A stretch of 64,000 nt of DNA from Bacteroidales bacterium SW299 (GTDB lineage: Bacteria; Bacteroidota; Bacteroidia; Bacteroidales; Bacteroidaceae), in NCBI GenBank assembly GCA_019550975.1, contig SDWH01000005.1:62001-126000 (forward strand). Reading direction: 5' to 3'. The position numbers were made by a program, and so were the translations under genes. The notes under the pieces are model-generated. The model did no database searches and was not told the origin of the DNA. It saw nothing but the letters and a program-made list of their open reading frames with translations. Positions within the stretch are counted from its first letter, which is position 1. Each line of letters begins with the position of its first letter. Below, piece by piece: positions 17,501 to 26,888 of the stretch.

Positions 17501-17796
17501 TCGGTTCCGCAGTTCAGCGCGGTCTGTCCGCCGAAAGCCAGCAGTATGCCGTCCGGACGTTCCTTTTTGATTATTTCTGTTACAAAATAAGGTGTTACGG
17601 GCTGGAAGTATACCCGATCGGCAATGCCTTCGGATGTTTGGATTGTCGCAATGTTCGGATTGATCAGTACGGAGCGTATCCCCTCTTCCCGGAGAGCCTT
17701 CAGCGCCTGTGAGCCTGAATAGTCAAATTCTCCTGCCTGGCCTATTTTCAAGGCTCCGGAGCCGAGTACCAGGACTTTCTTAAGTTGTTTTTTCAT
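14572..17796 (-). CDS. carB: Carbamoyl-phosphate synthase, large subunit
   Basis: A full-length 1074-residue enzyme with the two-fold layout of the family. The first synthetase half opens KKVLVLGSGALKIGQAGEFD and the second opens VVLGSGAYRIGSSVEFD, each followed by an ATP-grasp domain. The C-terminal MGS-like allosteric domain includes GYKIYATAGTATFLNAHGVPTTPV. It makes carbamoyl phosphate for pyrimidines and arginine, with ammonia from the small subunit. No carA is adjacent: upstream is the divergent trpS, downstream a convergent gene. Partners must be encoded elsewhere. Confidence 0.95.
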   Translation of the reverse strand: MKKQLKKVLVLGSGALKIGQAGEFDYSGSQALKALREEGIRSVLINPNIATIQTSEGIADRVYFQPVTPYFVTEIIKKERPDGILLAFGGQTALNCGTELYRNGILKEYGVEVLGTSVEAIMNTEDRDLFVKKLKEVDLKTPVSQAVCNMQEALEAARKIGYPVMIRSAYALGGLGSGICPDEEKFIELAESAFTFSPQILVEESLKGWKEIEFEVIRDANDHCFTVASMENFDPLGIHTGESIVVAPTCSLTENEVEQLQTLSRQCIRHLNIVGECNIQYAFNSDTNDYRIIEVNARLSRSSALASKATGYPLAFVAAKIALGYTLDEIGEMGTPNSAYVAPSLDYIICKIPRWDLNKFAGVSHRIGSSMKSVGEIMSIGRTFEEIIQKGLRMIGQGMHGFVGNDHTRFTNLDDELEHPTDLRIFAIAQALEEGYTIERIYELTRIDPWFIGKLKNIVDFKNKLLAYNTLEELTPEIVREAKILGFSDFQIARFVLKPKSGNMEKENLAVREYRKKLGILPAVKRINTVASEHPELTNYLYMTYSVEGYDVNYYKNEKSVVVLGSGAYRIGSSVEFDWCSVNAIQTARHLGYKSIMINYNPETVSTDYDMCDRLYFDELSFERVLDVIDLEQPRGVIVSVGGQIPNNLAMKLYRQSVPVLGTSPISIDRAENRNKFSAMLDQLGIDQPAWQELTSLDDVKDFVGKVGYPVLVRPSYVLSGAAMNVCYDEEELTRFLQMASEVSKEYPVVVSQFMQNTKEIEFDAVAQNGEIVEYAISEHIEYAGVHSGDATLVFPAQHIYFSTARQIKRISRQIAKELNISGPFNIQYLARKNEVKVIECNLRASRSFPFVSKVLKRNFIETATRIMLDAPYSRPDKSEFDIDWIGVKASQFSFARLQNADPVLGVDMSSTGEVGCLGDDFNEALLNAMIATGYKIPQQSVLLSSGATKSKVDLLDASQMLSKKGYKIYATAGTATFLNAHGVPTTPVFWPDERPNAENNVMKMIAGHKFDLIVNIPKNHSKRELTNGYRIRRGAIDHNIPLITNARLAKAFIEAFCETKLEDIRIKSWQEYK

Positions 17797-17825
17797 GCGT
17801 GTATCGTAGTTTTATGGTTGGATAA

Positions 17826-19016
<1,191 letters not shown>

Positions 19017-19017
19017 G

Positions 19018-20349
19018 ATGACGGATGTCGGCGCATTATACCGTGTATTCCTTTCTTGTCCGGGAGGCGTGGTGACCGACAGCCGCCGTCCGGTTCCGGG
19101 AGCTATGTTTGTAGCTTTGAAAGGAGAGAGTTTCGACGGGAATCTTTTTGCTGGCAAGGCATTGGAGGGCGGATGCAGCTATGCGGTGGTGGATGATCCA
19201 GGGGTTATTCCTTCGGATGATTCTGCCCGTTACTTGTTGGTGGATGACGGGCTGGAAGCGTTGAGGCTGCTGGCTCGCGAGCATCGCAGGAAATTGGGCA
19301 CCCGCCTAATTGGAGTTACCGGCACGAACGGGAAAACAACGACGAAAGAATTGCTGCGTGCGGTTCTCTCTCGGCATTTCCGTGTATTGGCCACAGAGGG
19401 TAATCTGAACAATGATATCGGTGTGCCGCTTACTCTGCTCCGCCTTCGTCCTGAGCATGAAGTCGGAATCGTTGAAATGGGGGCAAGCCATCCGGGGGAT
19501 ATCCGTCGTCTGGTGGAGGTGGCGGAACCGGATTTCGGGATCATCACCAATGTGGGAGAAGCCCATCTGCAAGGTTTCGGTTCAATCGAAGGGGTAGCCC
19601 GCACGAAAGGAGAACTGTACGATTTTCTTCGTTCGCGTAAGGGTTCGCAAATCTTTCTGAATGCTGACGACTCACGTCTTTGCATGATGGCTGCTGATCT
19701 GGATGCTGTTGCATACGGCACTTCCGGAAACGTCCGCATTTGGGGAGAGAGCATGGAATCTGCATCGTCAGACCCTTGTTTTTCTTTTGCATGGCGGGAC
19801 TGCAATTGTCCGGACGCATTGTATAAAGTGCATACTTGCTTGGTTGGGGCCTATAACCTCCCGAATGTGCTTGCGGCCTGCGCTGTGGGAATCCGTTTTG
19901 GAGTTTCTCCGGAAGATATTTGTGCAGGCATCGAAAGCTATGTTCCCATACAGGGCCGTTCACGTCTGGTCAAAACGGAGCGTAACCGTGTGGTAGCGGA
20001 TGCTTACAATGCCAATCCCACGAGCATGGAAGCGGCATTGTGTAATTTTGCCCGGATGGAGGCACCGCATAAGATGGCGGTTTTGGGAGATATGAAAGAG
20101 CTTGGCGAGGCGTCCGGCCGTGACCATCGCCGTATTCTTGAGCTTGCCTCCGGTTTGGGGCTCGACCGGCTGATTGTTGTGGGGCCGGAGTTTGCTTCTG
20201 CTTTGTCTGCCGGGGATATTCCGGTAGAAAACTATCCGGACGCTGCAGCAGTGGGCGAATTGTTTCGGAAGACCAGGCCGGAAGGTTTCTTGATTCTTTT
20301 GAAAGGTTCGCATAGTATGACTCTTGAATCGCTCCTTCCGTTGTTATAA
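19018..20349 (+). CDS. murF: UDP-MurNAc-tripeptide--D-Ala-D-Ala ligase
   Basis: A 443-residue Mur ligase that adds D-Ala-D-Ala to the peptidoglycan precursor in the cytosol. The ATP loop is GVTGTNGKTTTKELL (about residues 98-112). Other family marks are VTDSRRPVPGAMFVALKGESFDG near the N-terminus, EMGASHPGDI, the ITNVGEAHLQGFGS segment and DAYNANPTSMEAAL. It follows trpS with a single-base gap and ends before a bidirectional terminator at 20404-20454. Length and motifs are complete. Confidence 0.93.
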   Translation: MTDVGALYRVFLSCPGGVVTDSRRPVPGAMFVALKGESFDGNLFAGKALEGGCSYAVVDDPGVIPSDDSARYLLVDDGLEALRLLAREHRRKLGTRLIGVTGTNGKTTTKELLRAVLSRHFRVLATEGNLNNDIGVPLTLLRLRPEHEVGIVEMGASHPGDIRRLVEVAEPDFGIITNVGEAHLQGFGSIEGVARTKGELYDFLRSRKGSQIFLNADDSRLCMMAADLDAVAYGTSGNVRIWGESMESASSDPCFSFAWRDCNCPDALYKVHTCLVGAYNLPNVLAACAVGIRFGVSPEDICAGIESYVPIQGRSRLVKTERNRVVADAYNANPTSMEAALCNFARMEAPHKMAVLGDMKELGEASGRDHRRILELASGLGLDRLIVVGPEFASALSAGDIPVENYPDAAAVGELFRKTRPEGFLILLKGSHSMTLESLLPLL

Positions 20350-20403
20350 GACCTATCCGGCCCTTTTTCGGCAGGACGTTGCGTCTGTTATCAGGTAAAG
20401 CAT

Positions 20404-20454
20404 AAAAAGGAAACGGAACCGCACAATGTGCTGCGCGGTTCCGCTTCCTTTTTT
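20404..20454. terminator. Bidirectional rho-independent terminator
   Basis: GGAAACGGAACCGC (20409-20422) pairs with GCGGTTCCGCTTCC (20435-20448), one mismatch, flanked by A-run on the left and TTTTTT on the right. It separates murF from the convergent nuoN. Confidence 0.85.
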
Positions 20455-20532
20455 ATGGAAATTCCTCTAAAGTAAGAGGTTGGGGAAGCTTTTGTCATCA
20501 ATAAGCCTCCCCTTGGGCTTTGTCTGAACTGT

Positions 20533-21942
20533 TTATTGCATTGACAAACCGGTCAGCCAGTCGTAAACTCCGCTGCATATACCCAGAACCAGGATACCGG
20601 CAAGGCAAATGATCAGTCCTGTACGTGCCAGAGCCGGCGAACGGAATGCCGGTGCCGGAGATTCTGTCGGAGTGATGAACATCGCTTTTACTACCAGCAG
20701 ATAGTAGTAGAGTGAAATGATTGTGTTCACCAAAGCCAGGAATACGACGAGCCAGTGTCCTGCATGGAATGCCGAAGCAAACACGAAGAACTTCGAGAAG
20801 AAGCCGGCGAACGGAGGAATACCTCCCAAAGAGAACAGTGCCAGCGTCATAATGAAGGTCAGGTGCGGGTTTGTGCGGTAGAATCCGTTGTAAGCGTCGC
20901 GGTCGGTACGTCCGGTCTGCTGTTCAACGATGCCGATGATGCCGAATATTGCCAGGTTTGCAACCACATAGACTGCCAGGTAATAAACCAGCGAGGCGAT
21001 ACCTTGTCCGCTGTCGGCCAATGTGCCAAGCACCAGATAACCGGCTTGAGAGATACTACTGTAAGCCATGAATCGTTTCATGTCTTTTTGCAATACGGCA
21101 AAGAGGTTAGCTACGGTGATTGTGACTACGATGACAATGCCCAGCATCAGGCTCCAGTTTTCTACCATCTGTGCGAAAACCTTCATCATGATGGCTGTCA
21201 GCGCAAAGGCTGCAGCACCTTTGGATACCACTGAAAGGTATCCGGTAACCGGTGTCGGCGCTCCTTGATAAGTATCGGGAGTCCATGCGTGGAACGGCAC
21301 AAGGCTGATCTTGAATCCCAGTCCGGCAAAGAAGAACACCATGGCCGCAATTTGCAGCGGAGTGCCTGTCAGCATAGCTGCCGCATCAGTAAAGTAAGCG
21401 GTTCCGCTTGTTCCGTAAATCATTGACACGCCATAAAGCATCAGTGCGGAAGAAAACATCGAGCTGAGCACGAACTTCGCTCCGGCCTCTGCGCTGTGGT
21501 GGCGCCATTTGTCGAGTGCCACGAGGCAGGCCATCGGGATGCTGGCTGTCTCCAGACCGATATAGAATGTCAGGAAGCTTCCGGAGCTGACCATGAGGTA
21601 CATTCCGAAAAGCGTGCTGAGCGTGAGCGTATAGAATTCACCGGCCTTGTGGCTGGTATCTTCGCGTTCAAGCCAGCGTCCGGCAAGTGTAAACACCAGC
21701 AGGGTTCCTGCGGTTAATATCGCTTTTACAGCCGATGCGATGGAGGTGTTTGCATACATTCCTCCGAAGGCCTCTCCTGCGGGCTCGGTCAGACAGAGCA
21801 CTGTCAGCGCGAGTGTCAGGACGACGGCCAGCGCCTGCAACGGCTTGTGGTTAGGCCGTTTCAGGATGAGGTCTGCCAGCAGCATGATGATAATCGCTGC
21901 CACCATTCCCAGTTCGGCCTGCATTGATAAGAATCCGTTCAT
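20533..21942 (-). CDS. nuoN: Complex I subunit NuoN
   Basis: A 469-residue, strongly hydrophobic antiporter-like membrane subunit. Landmarks are FYIGLETASIPMACLVALDKW, GFKISLVPFHAWTPDTYQGAPTPVTGYLSVVSK with the conserved lysine region, and DMKRFMAYSSISQAGYLVLG. With NuoL and NuoM it forms the proton-pumping arm of complex I. It is the last gene of the minus-strand nuo operon, after nuoM, and its stop is 79 bp from the murF terminator. Length fits the family. Confidence 0.93.
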   Translation of the reverse strand: MNGFLSMQAELGMVAAIIIMLLADLILKRPNHKPLQALAVVLTLALTVLCLTEPAGEAFGGMYANTSIASAVKAILTAGTLLVFTLAGRWLEREDTSHKAGEFYTLTLSTLFGMYLMVSSGSFLTFYIGLETASIPMACLVALDKWRHHSAEAGAKFVLSSMFSSALMLYGVSMIYGTSGTAYFTDAAAMLTGTPLQIAAMVFFFAGLGFKISLVPFHAWTPDTYQGAPTPVTGYLSVVSKGAAAFALTAIMMKVFAQMVENWSLMLGIVIVVTITVANLFAVLQKDMKRFMAYSSISQAGYLVLGTLADSGQGIASLVYYLAVYVVANLAIFGIIGIVEQQTGRTDRDAYNGFYRTNPHLTFIMTLALFSLGGIPPFAGFFSKFFVFASAFHAGHWLVVFLALVNTIISLYYYLLVVKAMFITPTESPAPAFRSPALARTGLIICLAGILVLGICSGVYDWLTGLSMQ

Positions 21943-21979
21943 GATATGAATGAATATTTATAGTTAATAGTTTGATCTT

Positions 21980-23461
21980 TTATCTCATCAGTTGGCTGAT
22001 AATCGGTTCTACGCTGCCGCTGATTACATCGCTTGCCCACCAGGGTGCGAGTCCCAGTCCGGCTACAGCTGCGATCAGGCAGATCACGGCAAGACGTTCG
22101 TCCCACGTTGCGTCTGTCAGTTTCAGATGTTCCGGGTTCTGGCAGGTTCCGTAGAGGATTTTGCCTACAACGCGCAAGATATATACGGCAGTGATTACGA
22201 TACTCATGGTAGCGATTACGGTGCAAGCGCGGTGGAACACGTCGTTCACCTGGAATGAGCCGGTGAATACAGTCATTTCGGCGATGAAGCCGCTCAGACC
22301 CGGCAGACCCAGATTGGCAAGACCGGCAATCACATAGCCTACAGAAAGGAACGGCATAATTTTCATCAGACCGCTCAGCTGACGGATGTCACGGGTGTGC
22401 GTGCGGCCGTAGATCATACCGATGAGGGCAAAGAAGAGGGCCGTCATGAGTCCGTGGCTCAACATCTGCAGAATGGCACCGGTGGCGCTTACGCGCGTCA
22501 TCATCAGCAGGGCAAAGAGCACGAGGCCGCAGTGGCTTACCGAAGAATACGCATTGATGTATTTCAGGTCAGTCTGTACGACAGCACTGAACGCTCCGTA
22601 GACAACCGAGATAGTGGTCAGAATCAGGAAGAAGTCACCCCACATGGCTGCGCCTGTCGGCATCAGATACATAGCTACACGGAAGCATCCGTAACCTCCC
22701 AGTTTCATCAGTACGCCGGCATGGAGCATACTCACGGCTGTCGGCGCTGAAGCATGACCGTCGGGGCTCCATGTATGGAAGGGGAACAAGGCTCCCAGCA
22801 CGCCGAATCCCAGGAATGTCAGCGGGAAGAAAATCTGCTGGATTTCAGTAGGAATCTTTTGCTTTACGATTTCGAGGATGTTCATTGTTTCACCGCCCGC
22901 ACCGTAGTAGATGCCCAGAATGCCGATCAGCAGGAAAGCAGAACCTCCCATCAGCATCAGAGTCAGCTTCATGGCTGCATATTCTTTGCGTCCGCTTCCC
23001 CATACGCCGATCAGCAAGTACATCGGGATGAGCGCAACTTCGTAGAACATGAACATGGTAAACAGGTCGGTTGAAATGAAGAAACCGAATACTCCCGTGC
23101 TCAGCAGCGTGAACCACAGGAAATATTCCTTGGTGAGCGGTTTCAGCTTCCAGGATGCAAAAGTTCCGGTAAATACAATGATGGCGCTCAGGAGCAGCAT
23201 CACCACAGATATGCCGTCAACACCTACCGAATAGCAGATGTGGAGCGGAGCATACCACATGATGCTGTCGGTGAACAGCATTTCTTCGGTGGCTCCGCCT
23301 TGGCGCATGCCGATATAAGTGACGGTAAGCCATGTAGCAAGCACCATCAGGGCGGAGGAGCCGACCACCATCACTGCCTTTACCTGACTGACATTGCGGG
23401 CAATCCAAAGTCCCAGCAGCATCAGCAGAGGTATCAGTACAAATAGACTTAATATATTCAT
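21980..23461 (-). CDS. nuoM: Complex I subunit NuoM
   Basis: A 493-residue membrane subunit. VGVDGISVVMLLLSAIIVFTG, MFYEVALIPMYLLIGVWGS, ALFPFHTWSPDGHASAPTAVSMLHAGVLMKLGGYGCFRV and DLKYINAYSSVSHCG are characteristic proton-channel stretches shared with Mrp-type antiporters. It lies between nuoL (90-bp gap) and nuoN (37-bp gap). Conserved Glu in the FYEVALIP motif and Lys in MKLGGYG are present, so proton pumping should be intact. Confidence 0.94.
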   Translation of the reverse strand: MNILSLFVLIPLLMLLGLWIARNVSQVKAVMVVGSSALMVLATWLTVTYIGMRQGGATEEMLFTDSIMWYAPLHICYSVGVDGISVVMLLLSAIIVFTGTFASWKLKPLTKEYFLWFTLLSTGVFGFFISTDLFTMFMFYEVALIPMYLLIGVWGSGRKEYAAMKLTLMLMGGSAFLLIGILGIYYGAGGETMNILEIVKQKIPTEIQQIFFPLTFLGFGVLGALFPFHTWSPDGHASAPTAVSMLHAGVLMKLGGYGCFRVAMYLMPTGAAMWGDFFLILTTISVVYGAFSAVVQTDLKYINAYSSVSHCGLVLFALLMMTRVSATGAILQMLSHGLMTALFFALIGMIYGRTHTRDIRQLSGLMKIMPFLSVGYVIAGLANLGLPGLSGFIAEMTVFTGSFQVNDVFHRACTVIATMSIVITAVYILRVVGKILYGTCQNPEHLKLTDATWDERLAVICLIAAVAGLGLAPWWASDVISGSVEPIISQLMR

Positions 23462-23551
23462 CTTTTCTTGAATTAATAGTTGATAGTTAACAGTTAATCG
23501 TTGCCGGCGGCAATGAACCGTCTTCCGTTATTCATTGTTTATAGCCGGACA

Positions 23552-25444
23552 TTAACTGAGCAAAAGTATTATCACCAGTACAATGATACCTCCGAAGAAC
23601 CACTGAGTATATGTCTGGATCTTACCGTTCTGCAACGGCTGGATAGTTCCTCCGGCAGCATTTGTACACCAGGCCATGAAGTTCATGAACTGGTCGATAG
23701 CGTGGCGGTCAAACCATGCCAGCGGTGTGGAAATGCAGCGGAAGATGATCTTCTTCGTCACGAACATCCATACTTCGTCCATATAGAAGCGCTTGTAGGC
23801 TGCGCGGTGAAGGGTTGCAAAGCGTTTTGCCAGCATGTCTGCCACCGGCTGTCTGTCGCGCGCATACATCCATGTTGCCAGTGCAATGGCTACGAGAGCC
23901 ACAACAACGCTGGTCACAGCCACGTTCATGTCGAGGTGGATGTCGTATGCGTGCCCGTTAGACGAAACGAAGTGTCCGAACGGCTGTATCCATCCGCATA
24001 CGATTGTGATGAGTGCCAGGAACATCAGCGGGAATGTCATGCTCAGCGGGCTTTCATGCGGCGTGTGGTGTTCGTGCAGTTCCTTGTTTTCCGTGCCCCA
24101 GAAGATGCCATAATACAGGCGGAACATATAGAATGCGGTCATGCCCGCGATAACGGTCATGATCCAGCCCATAGCCGGGCTGAACTGGAAGCAGGCTGCC
24201 AGAATTTCATCTTTAGAGAAGAAGCCTGAGAACGGGGGAATACCGGCAATGGCCAGACACGCGATCAGGAATGTGATGTGCGTGATAGGCATGTATTTGC
24301 GCAGGCCTCCCATGGTTGACATCTCGTTGCTGTGTACGGCATGGATAATACATCCGGCTCCCAGGAAGAGCAATGCCTTGAACATGGCGTGGGTGAACAG
24401 GTGGAACATGCCGGCCATGTATCCCAGGCCGCCTTCGTGCGGGTCCATAGAGGTGCAGACGCCCAGCGCCACCATCATGAAACCGATCTGAGAGATGGTC
24501 GAGAAGGCAAGCACGCGTTTGATGTCGCTCTGTGCGCAGGCAACGCTGGCAGCATAGAATGCGGTAAATGCGCCGACGTAGGCAACGATGTGGAGCGTTT
24601 CAGGTGCAAAGCCGATGAACAGCGGGAACATGCGGGCAACCAGATATACACCGGCAACGACCATGGTAGCCGCATGGATGAGAGCCGAAACCGGAGTCGG
24701 GCCTTCCATCGCGTCGGGAAGCCAGATGTGCAGCGGGAACATGGCACTCTTGCCGGCACCGCCGACAAACATCAGCCCCAGAGCCAGCGGCAGCACCATT
24801 CCGGCCTGCATCAGACGTTCCTGCGCAGGATCGAACTCGAATGTCTGCATGTAGTAGCCATAGATGAGGATACCGATCAGGAATCCCAGGTCGGCGAAGC
24901 GGGTTACGATGAATGCTTTCTTGCTGGCTGCAATGGCTTCAGGCTTGGTATAGTAGAATCCGATGAGCAGGTAAGAAGAAACACCCACCAGTTCCCAGAA
25001 CACATACATCTGGAAGATGTTGGTGGCAACCACCAGTCCCAGCATAGACATGGAAAAGAGCGACAGGAAAGCGTAGTAACGCTGGAAGCCAACCTCTCCT
25101 TTCATGTAGCCGAAAGAGTAGATGTGCACCATGAGTGACACGGTCGAGATAACCACGAGCATCATTACCGAGATCGGGTCGAGCAGGATGCCCATGTCAA
25201 TGTGGAGCGATTCCGTGAACGGCAACCACTCGAAGTTCCACGGCATAAGCGTTTCGAATGTGCCGTCAGCCGTGCGCGGAGCCGTGAAGTAGCGGAAAGC
25301 TGTCAGATAGCTCAGTACAGTCACGATGCCCAGCGAGATCGTGCCGATGGTACCGGCCACCTTGTGCGGCATCTTCATGCCTGCAAGCCCGAGCAGCAGA
25401 AAGCTGAGCATCGGCAACGCGAGTATCAGAATTGTATATTCCAT
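23552..25444 (-). CDS. nuoL: Complex I subunit NuoL
   Basis: A 630-residue membrane subunit, the most distal pump of complex I. It carries MYVFWELVGVSSYLLIGFYY, GGAGKSAMFPLHIWLPDAMEGPTPVSALIHAATMVVAGVYLVAR and DIKRVLAFSTISQIGFMMVALG, then the LLFLGAGCIIHAVHSNEMSTMGGLRK helix region. The C-terminal part contains the lateral amphipathic helix. It lies between nuoK and nuoM in operon order. The first coding bases are separated from nuoK by 34 bp. Length is normal. Confidence 0.94.
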   Translation of the reverse strand: MEYTILILALPMLSFLLLGLAGMKMPHKVAGTIGTISLGIVTVLSYLTAFRYFTAPRTADGTFETLMPWNFEWLPFTESLHIDMGILLDPISVMMLVVISTVSLMVHIYSFGYMKGEVGFQRYYAFLSLFSMSMLGLVVATNIFQMYVFWELVGVSSYLLIGFYYTKPEAIAASKKAFIVTRFADLGFLIGILIYGYYMQTFEFDPAQERLMQAGMVLPLALGLMFVGGAGKSAMFPLHIWLPDAMEGPTPVSALIHAATMVVAGVYLVARMFPLFIGFAPETLHIVAYVGAFTAFYAASVACAQSDIKRVLAFSTISQIGFMMVALGVCTSMDPHEGGLGYMAGMFHLFTHAMFKALLFLGAGCIIHAVHSNEMSTMGGLRKYMPITHITFLIACLAIAGIPPFSGFFSKDEILAACFQFSPAMGWIMTVIAGMTAFYMFRLYYGIFWGTENKELHEHHTPHESPLSMTFPLMFLALITIVCGWIQPFGHFVSSNGHAYDIHLDMNVAVTSVVVALVAIALATWMYARDRQPVADMLAKRFATLHRAAYKRFYMDEVWMFVTKKIIFRCISTPLAWFDRHAIDQFMNFMAWCTNAAGGTIQPLQNGKIQTYTQWFFGGIIVLVIILLLS

Positions 25445-25478
25445 AAAATTATTCAGTTTGAATTGTTTTTAAAGTTCA

Positions 25479-25790
25479 CTATCCTTTCAGGTCTGTGATG
25501 TCATCTGTAAGGATCTGCTTCATGTTACGGTAGACATTGATGATGATTGCGATGGCCACCGCCGTTTCGGCCGCTGCTACCGCAATGCCGAACATGCTGA
25601 AGAAATGTCCTTCGAGCTGGTCGGGAAAGAGGTAGCGGTTGAACACCGCGAAATTGATGTTTGCCGCATTGAGCATCAGTTCCACCGAGATGAGGATGGC
25701 CAGCAGGTTCTTGCGCGTGAAGAATCCGTAGACTCCGCAGAACAGCATCACTGTACTGACAACCAGATAGTGTACGACATGTATTTCCAT
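25479..25790 (-). CDS. nuoK: Complex I subunit NuoK
   Basis: A 103-residue three-helix membrane subunit: MEIHVVHYLVVSTVMLFCGVYGFF, then NLLAILISVELMLNAANINFAVFNRYL with the conserved Glu inside helix 2, and AETAVAIAIIINVYRN. It carries part of the proton path between the quinone chamber and the pumps. The gene lies between nuoJ and nuoL; the gap to nuoJ is 67 bp. Length and the VELMLNA motif are typical. Confidence 0.94.
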   Translation of the reverse strand: MEIHVVHYLVVSTVMLFCGVYGFFTRKNLLAILISVELMLNAANINFAVFNRYLFPDQLEGHFFSMFGIAVAAAETAVAIAIIINVYRNMKQILTDDITDLKG

Positions 25791-25857
25791 TTCTTAAAAT
25801 TTTAAATTTTTGTATTCCGCCATTCTGCCGTTAAGCCGGCTGCGGGCAGACAGTCGT

Positions 25858-26373
25858 TTATTTTTCTTTTCTCGCAATCAGTATCGCGCCGATCATGCAG
25901 GCCAGCAGCAGTACACTCACAGCCTCGAAAGGCAGCAGGAACTGATACTTGTCCATGCCCATCAGTGCCATTCCGATTTTCTCTACGGGAAGCTCGTCGC
26001 CCTGCGGGATTACATTCAGCGCGAAGCCGTTTGTCATTACCAGGAAGAGCATGAGGCCCGCGCCTACGATGACCGATGCCAGCACACTGAGCAGCTTGGC
26101 ACAGCTGACGGGGTATTTCATGTCTTTGTTCGAGCGGGTAAGCATGATAGAGAACACGTAGAGCACGACGATACCTCCGGCATAAACCATCAACTGTACG
26201 GCGCCCAGGAAGGTGTATCCCAGGATTCCGTAGATTGCTGCTGTGCCGAAAAGCACGAACAGCAGGTAGGTGGCTGCTCTCAGAAGCCGTCCGGTCGTTA
26301 CGGCCATCACCGAGAATACGGTAATGCACGCTGCTACGACGTAGAACACTATTTCTTGAAGTGATATACTCAT
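25858..26373 (-). CDS. nuoJ: Complex I subunit NuoJ
   Basis: A 171-residue, five-helix membrane subunit: IVFYVVAACITVFSVMAV, LLFVLFGTAAIYGILGYTFLGAVQLMVYAGGIVVLYVFSIML, ALMGMDKYQFLLPFEAVSVLLLACMIGAILIARK. The YAGGIVVLYVF stretch with conserved Tyr is a family hallmark. It is located after nuoI and before nuoK. Reading is clean with no frameshift. Confidence 0.93.
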   Translation of the reverse strand: MSISLQEIVFYVVAACITVFSVMAVTTGRLLRAATYLLFVLFGTAAIYGILGYTFLGAVQLMVYAGGIVVLYVFSIMLTRSNKDMKYPVSCAKLLSVLASVIVGAGLMLFLVMTNGFALNVIPQGDELPVEKIGMALMGMDKYQFLLPFEAVSVLLLACMIGAILIARKEK

Positions 26374-26410
26374 ATTGTTATAGTCTTATATTATGGAAGA
26401 AAGCCCTCCG

Positions 26411-26872
26411 TTATTTTTTGTTGAGTGTCAGCACAAGTTTGTCCTTTTCGAACACGGCGTTCTCGAAATCGTTCGTAAACTTGATCGCGTCGTGCGGGCA
26501 GACGTTCACGCAAAGCATGCAGAACATGCAGGAGCCCAGGTTGTACTCGTACTTCACCAGTACCTTCTTTTTCTTTCCCTCTTCGGTTTCGCGCATTTCC
26601 GTAGTGAGCTTGATGGTGCCGTTCGGGCAGTTCATCTGGCAGAGGCCGCACGCGATGCACTTGTGGTTGCCTTCCTCGTCGGCAGGCAGGGTGAGGAGTG
26701 CGCGGTGGCGTTCGGGAATGTGGAGCGTGGTATGGCGGTTTTCGGGGTACTGCTCAGTAATCTTTTTCTGGCAGAACACCTTCATCGAAGTGCCCATACC
26801 TGTCAGCAGGCTTTTCACGCCGCCGGCATAACCTTCCAAGTATTCTTTCAAACTACTCATCTTATTGTTCAT
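26411..26872 (-). CDS. nuoI: Complex I subunit NuoI (two 4Fe-4S clusters)
   Basis: A 153-residue peripheral subunit carrying two ferredoxin-type cluster motifs: CIACGLCQMNCPNG and CMFCMLCVNVCPHDAIKF. These form clusters N6a and N6b, which pass electrons to NuoB. The N-terminal amphipathic stretch (LKEYLEGYAGGVKSLLTG) fits membrane association. It lies 16 bp upstream of... that is, directly after nuoH in the operon. The usual NADH-side donors NuoEFG are not encoded nearby, so its donor must come through another route. Confidence 0.94.
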   Translation of the reverse strand: MNNKMSSLKEYLEGYAGGVKSLLTGMGTSMKVFCQKKITEQYPENRHTTLHIPERHRALLTLPADEEGNHKCIACGLCQMNCPNGTIKLTTEMRETEEGKKKKVLVKYEYNLGSCMFCMLCVNVCPHDAIKFTNDFENAVFEKDKLVLTLNKK

Positions 26873-26888
26873 TTTAGCGTTTCACAAC

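Noticed and set aside
23501-25138. Plus-strand frames of 242 and 268 codons opposite nuoL
   Set aside because: Complementary to nuoL with His/Gln/Glu-rich composition expected of an antisense shadow of a hydrophobic gene.
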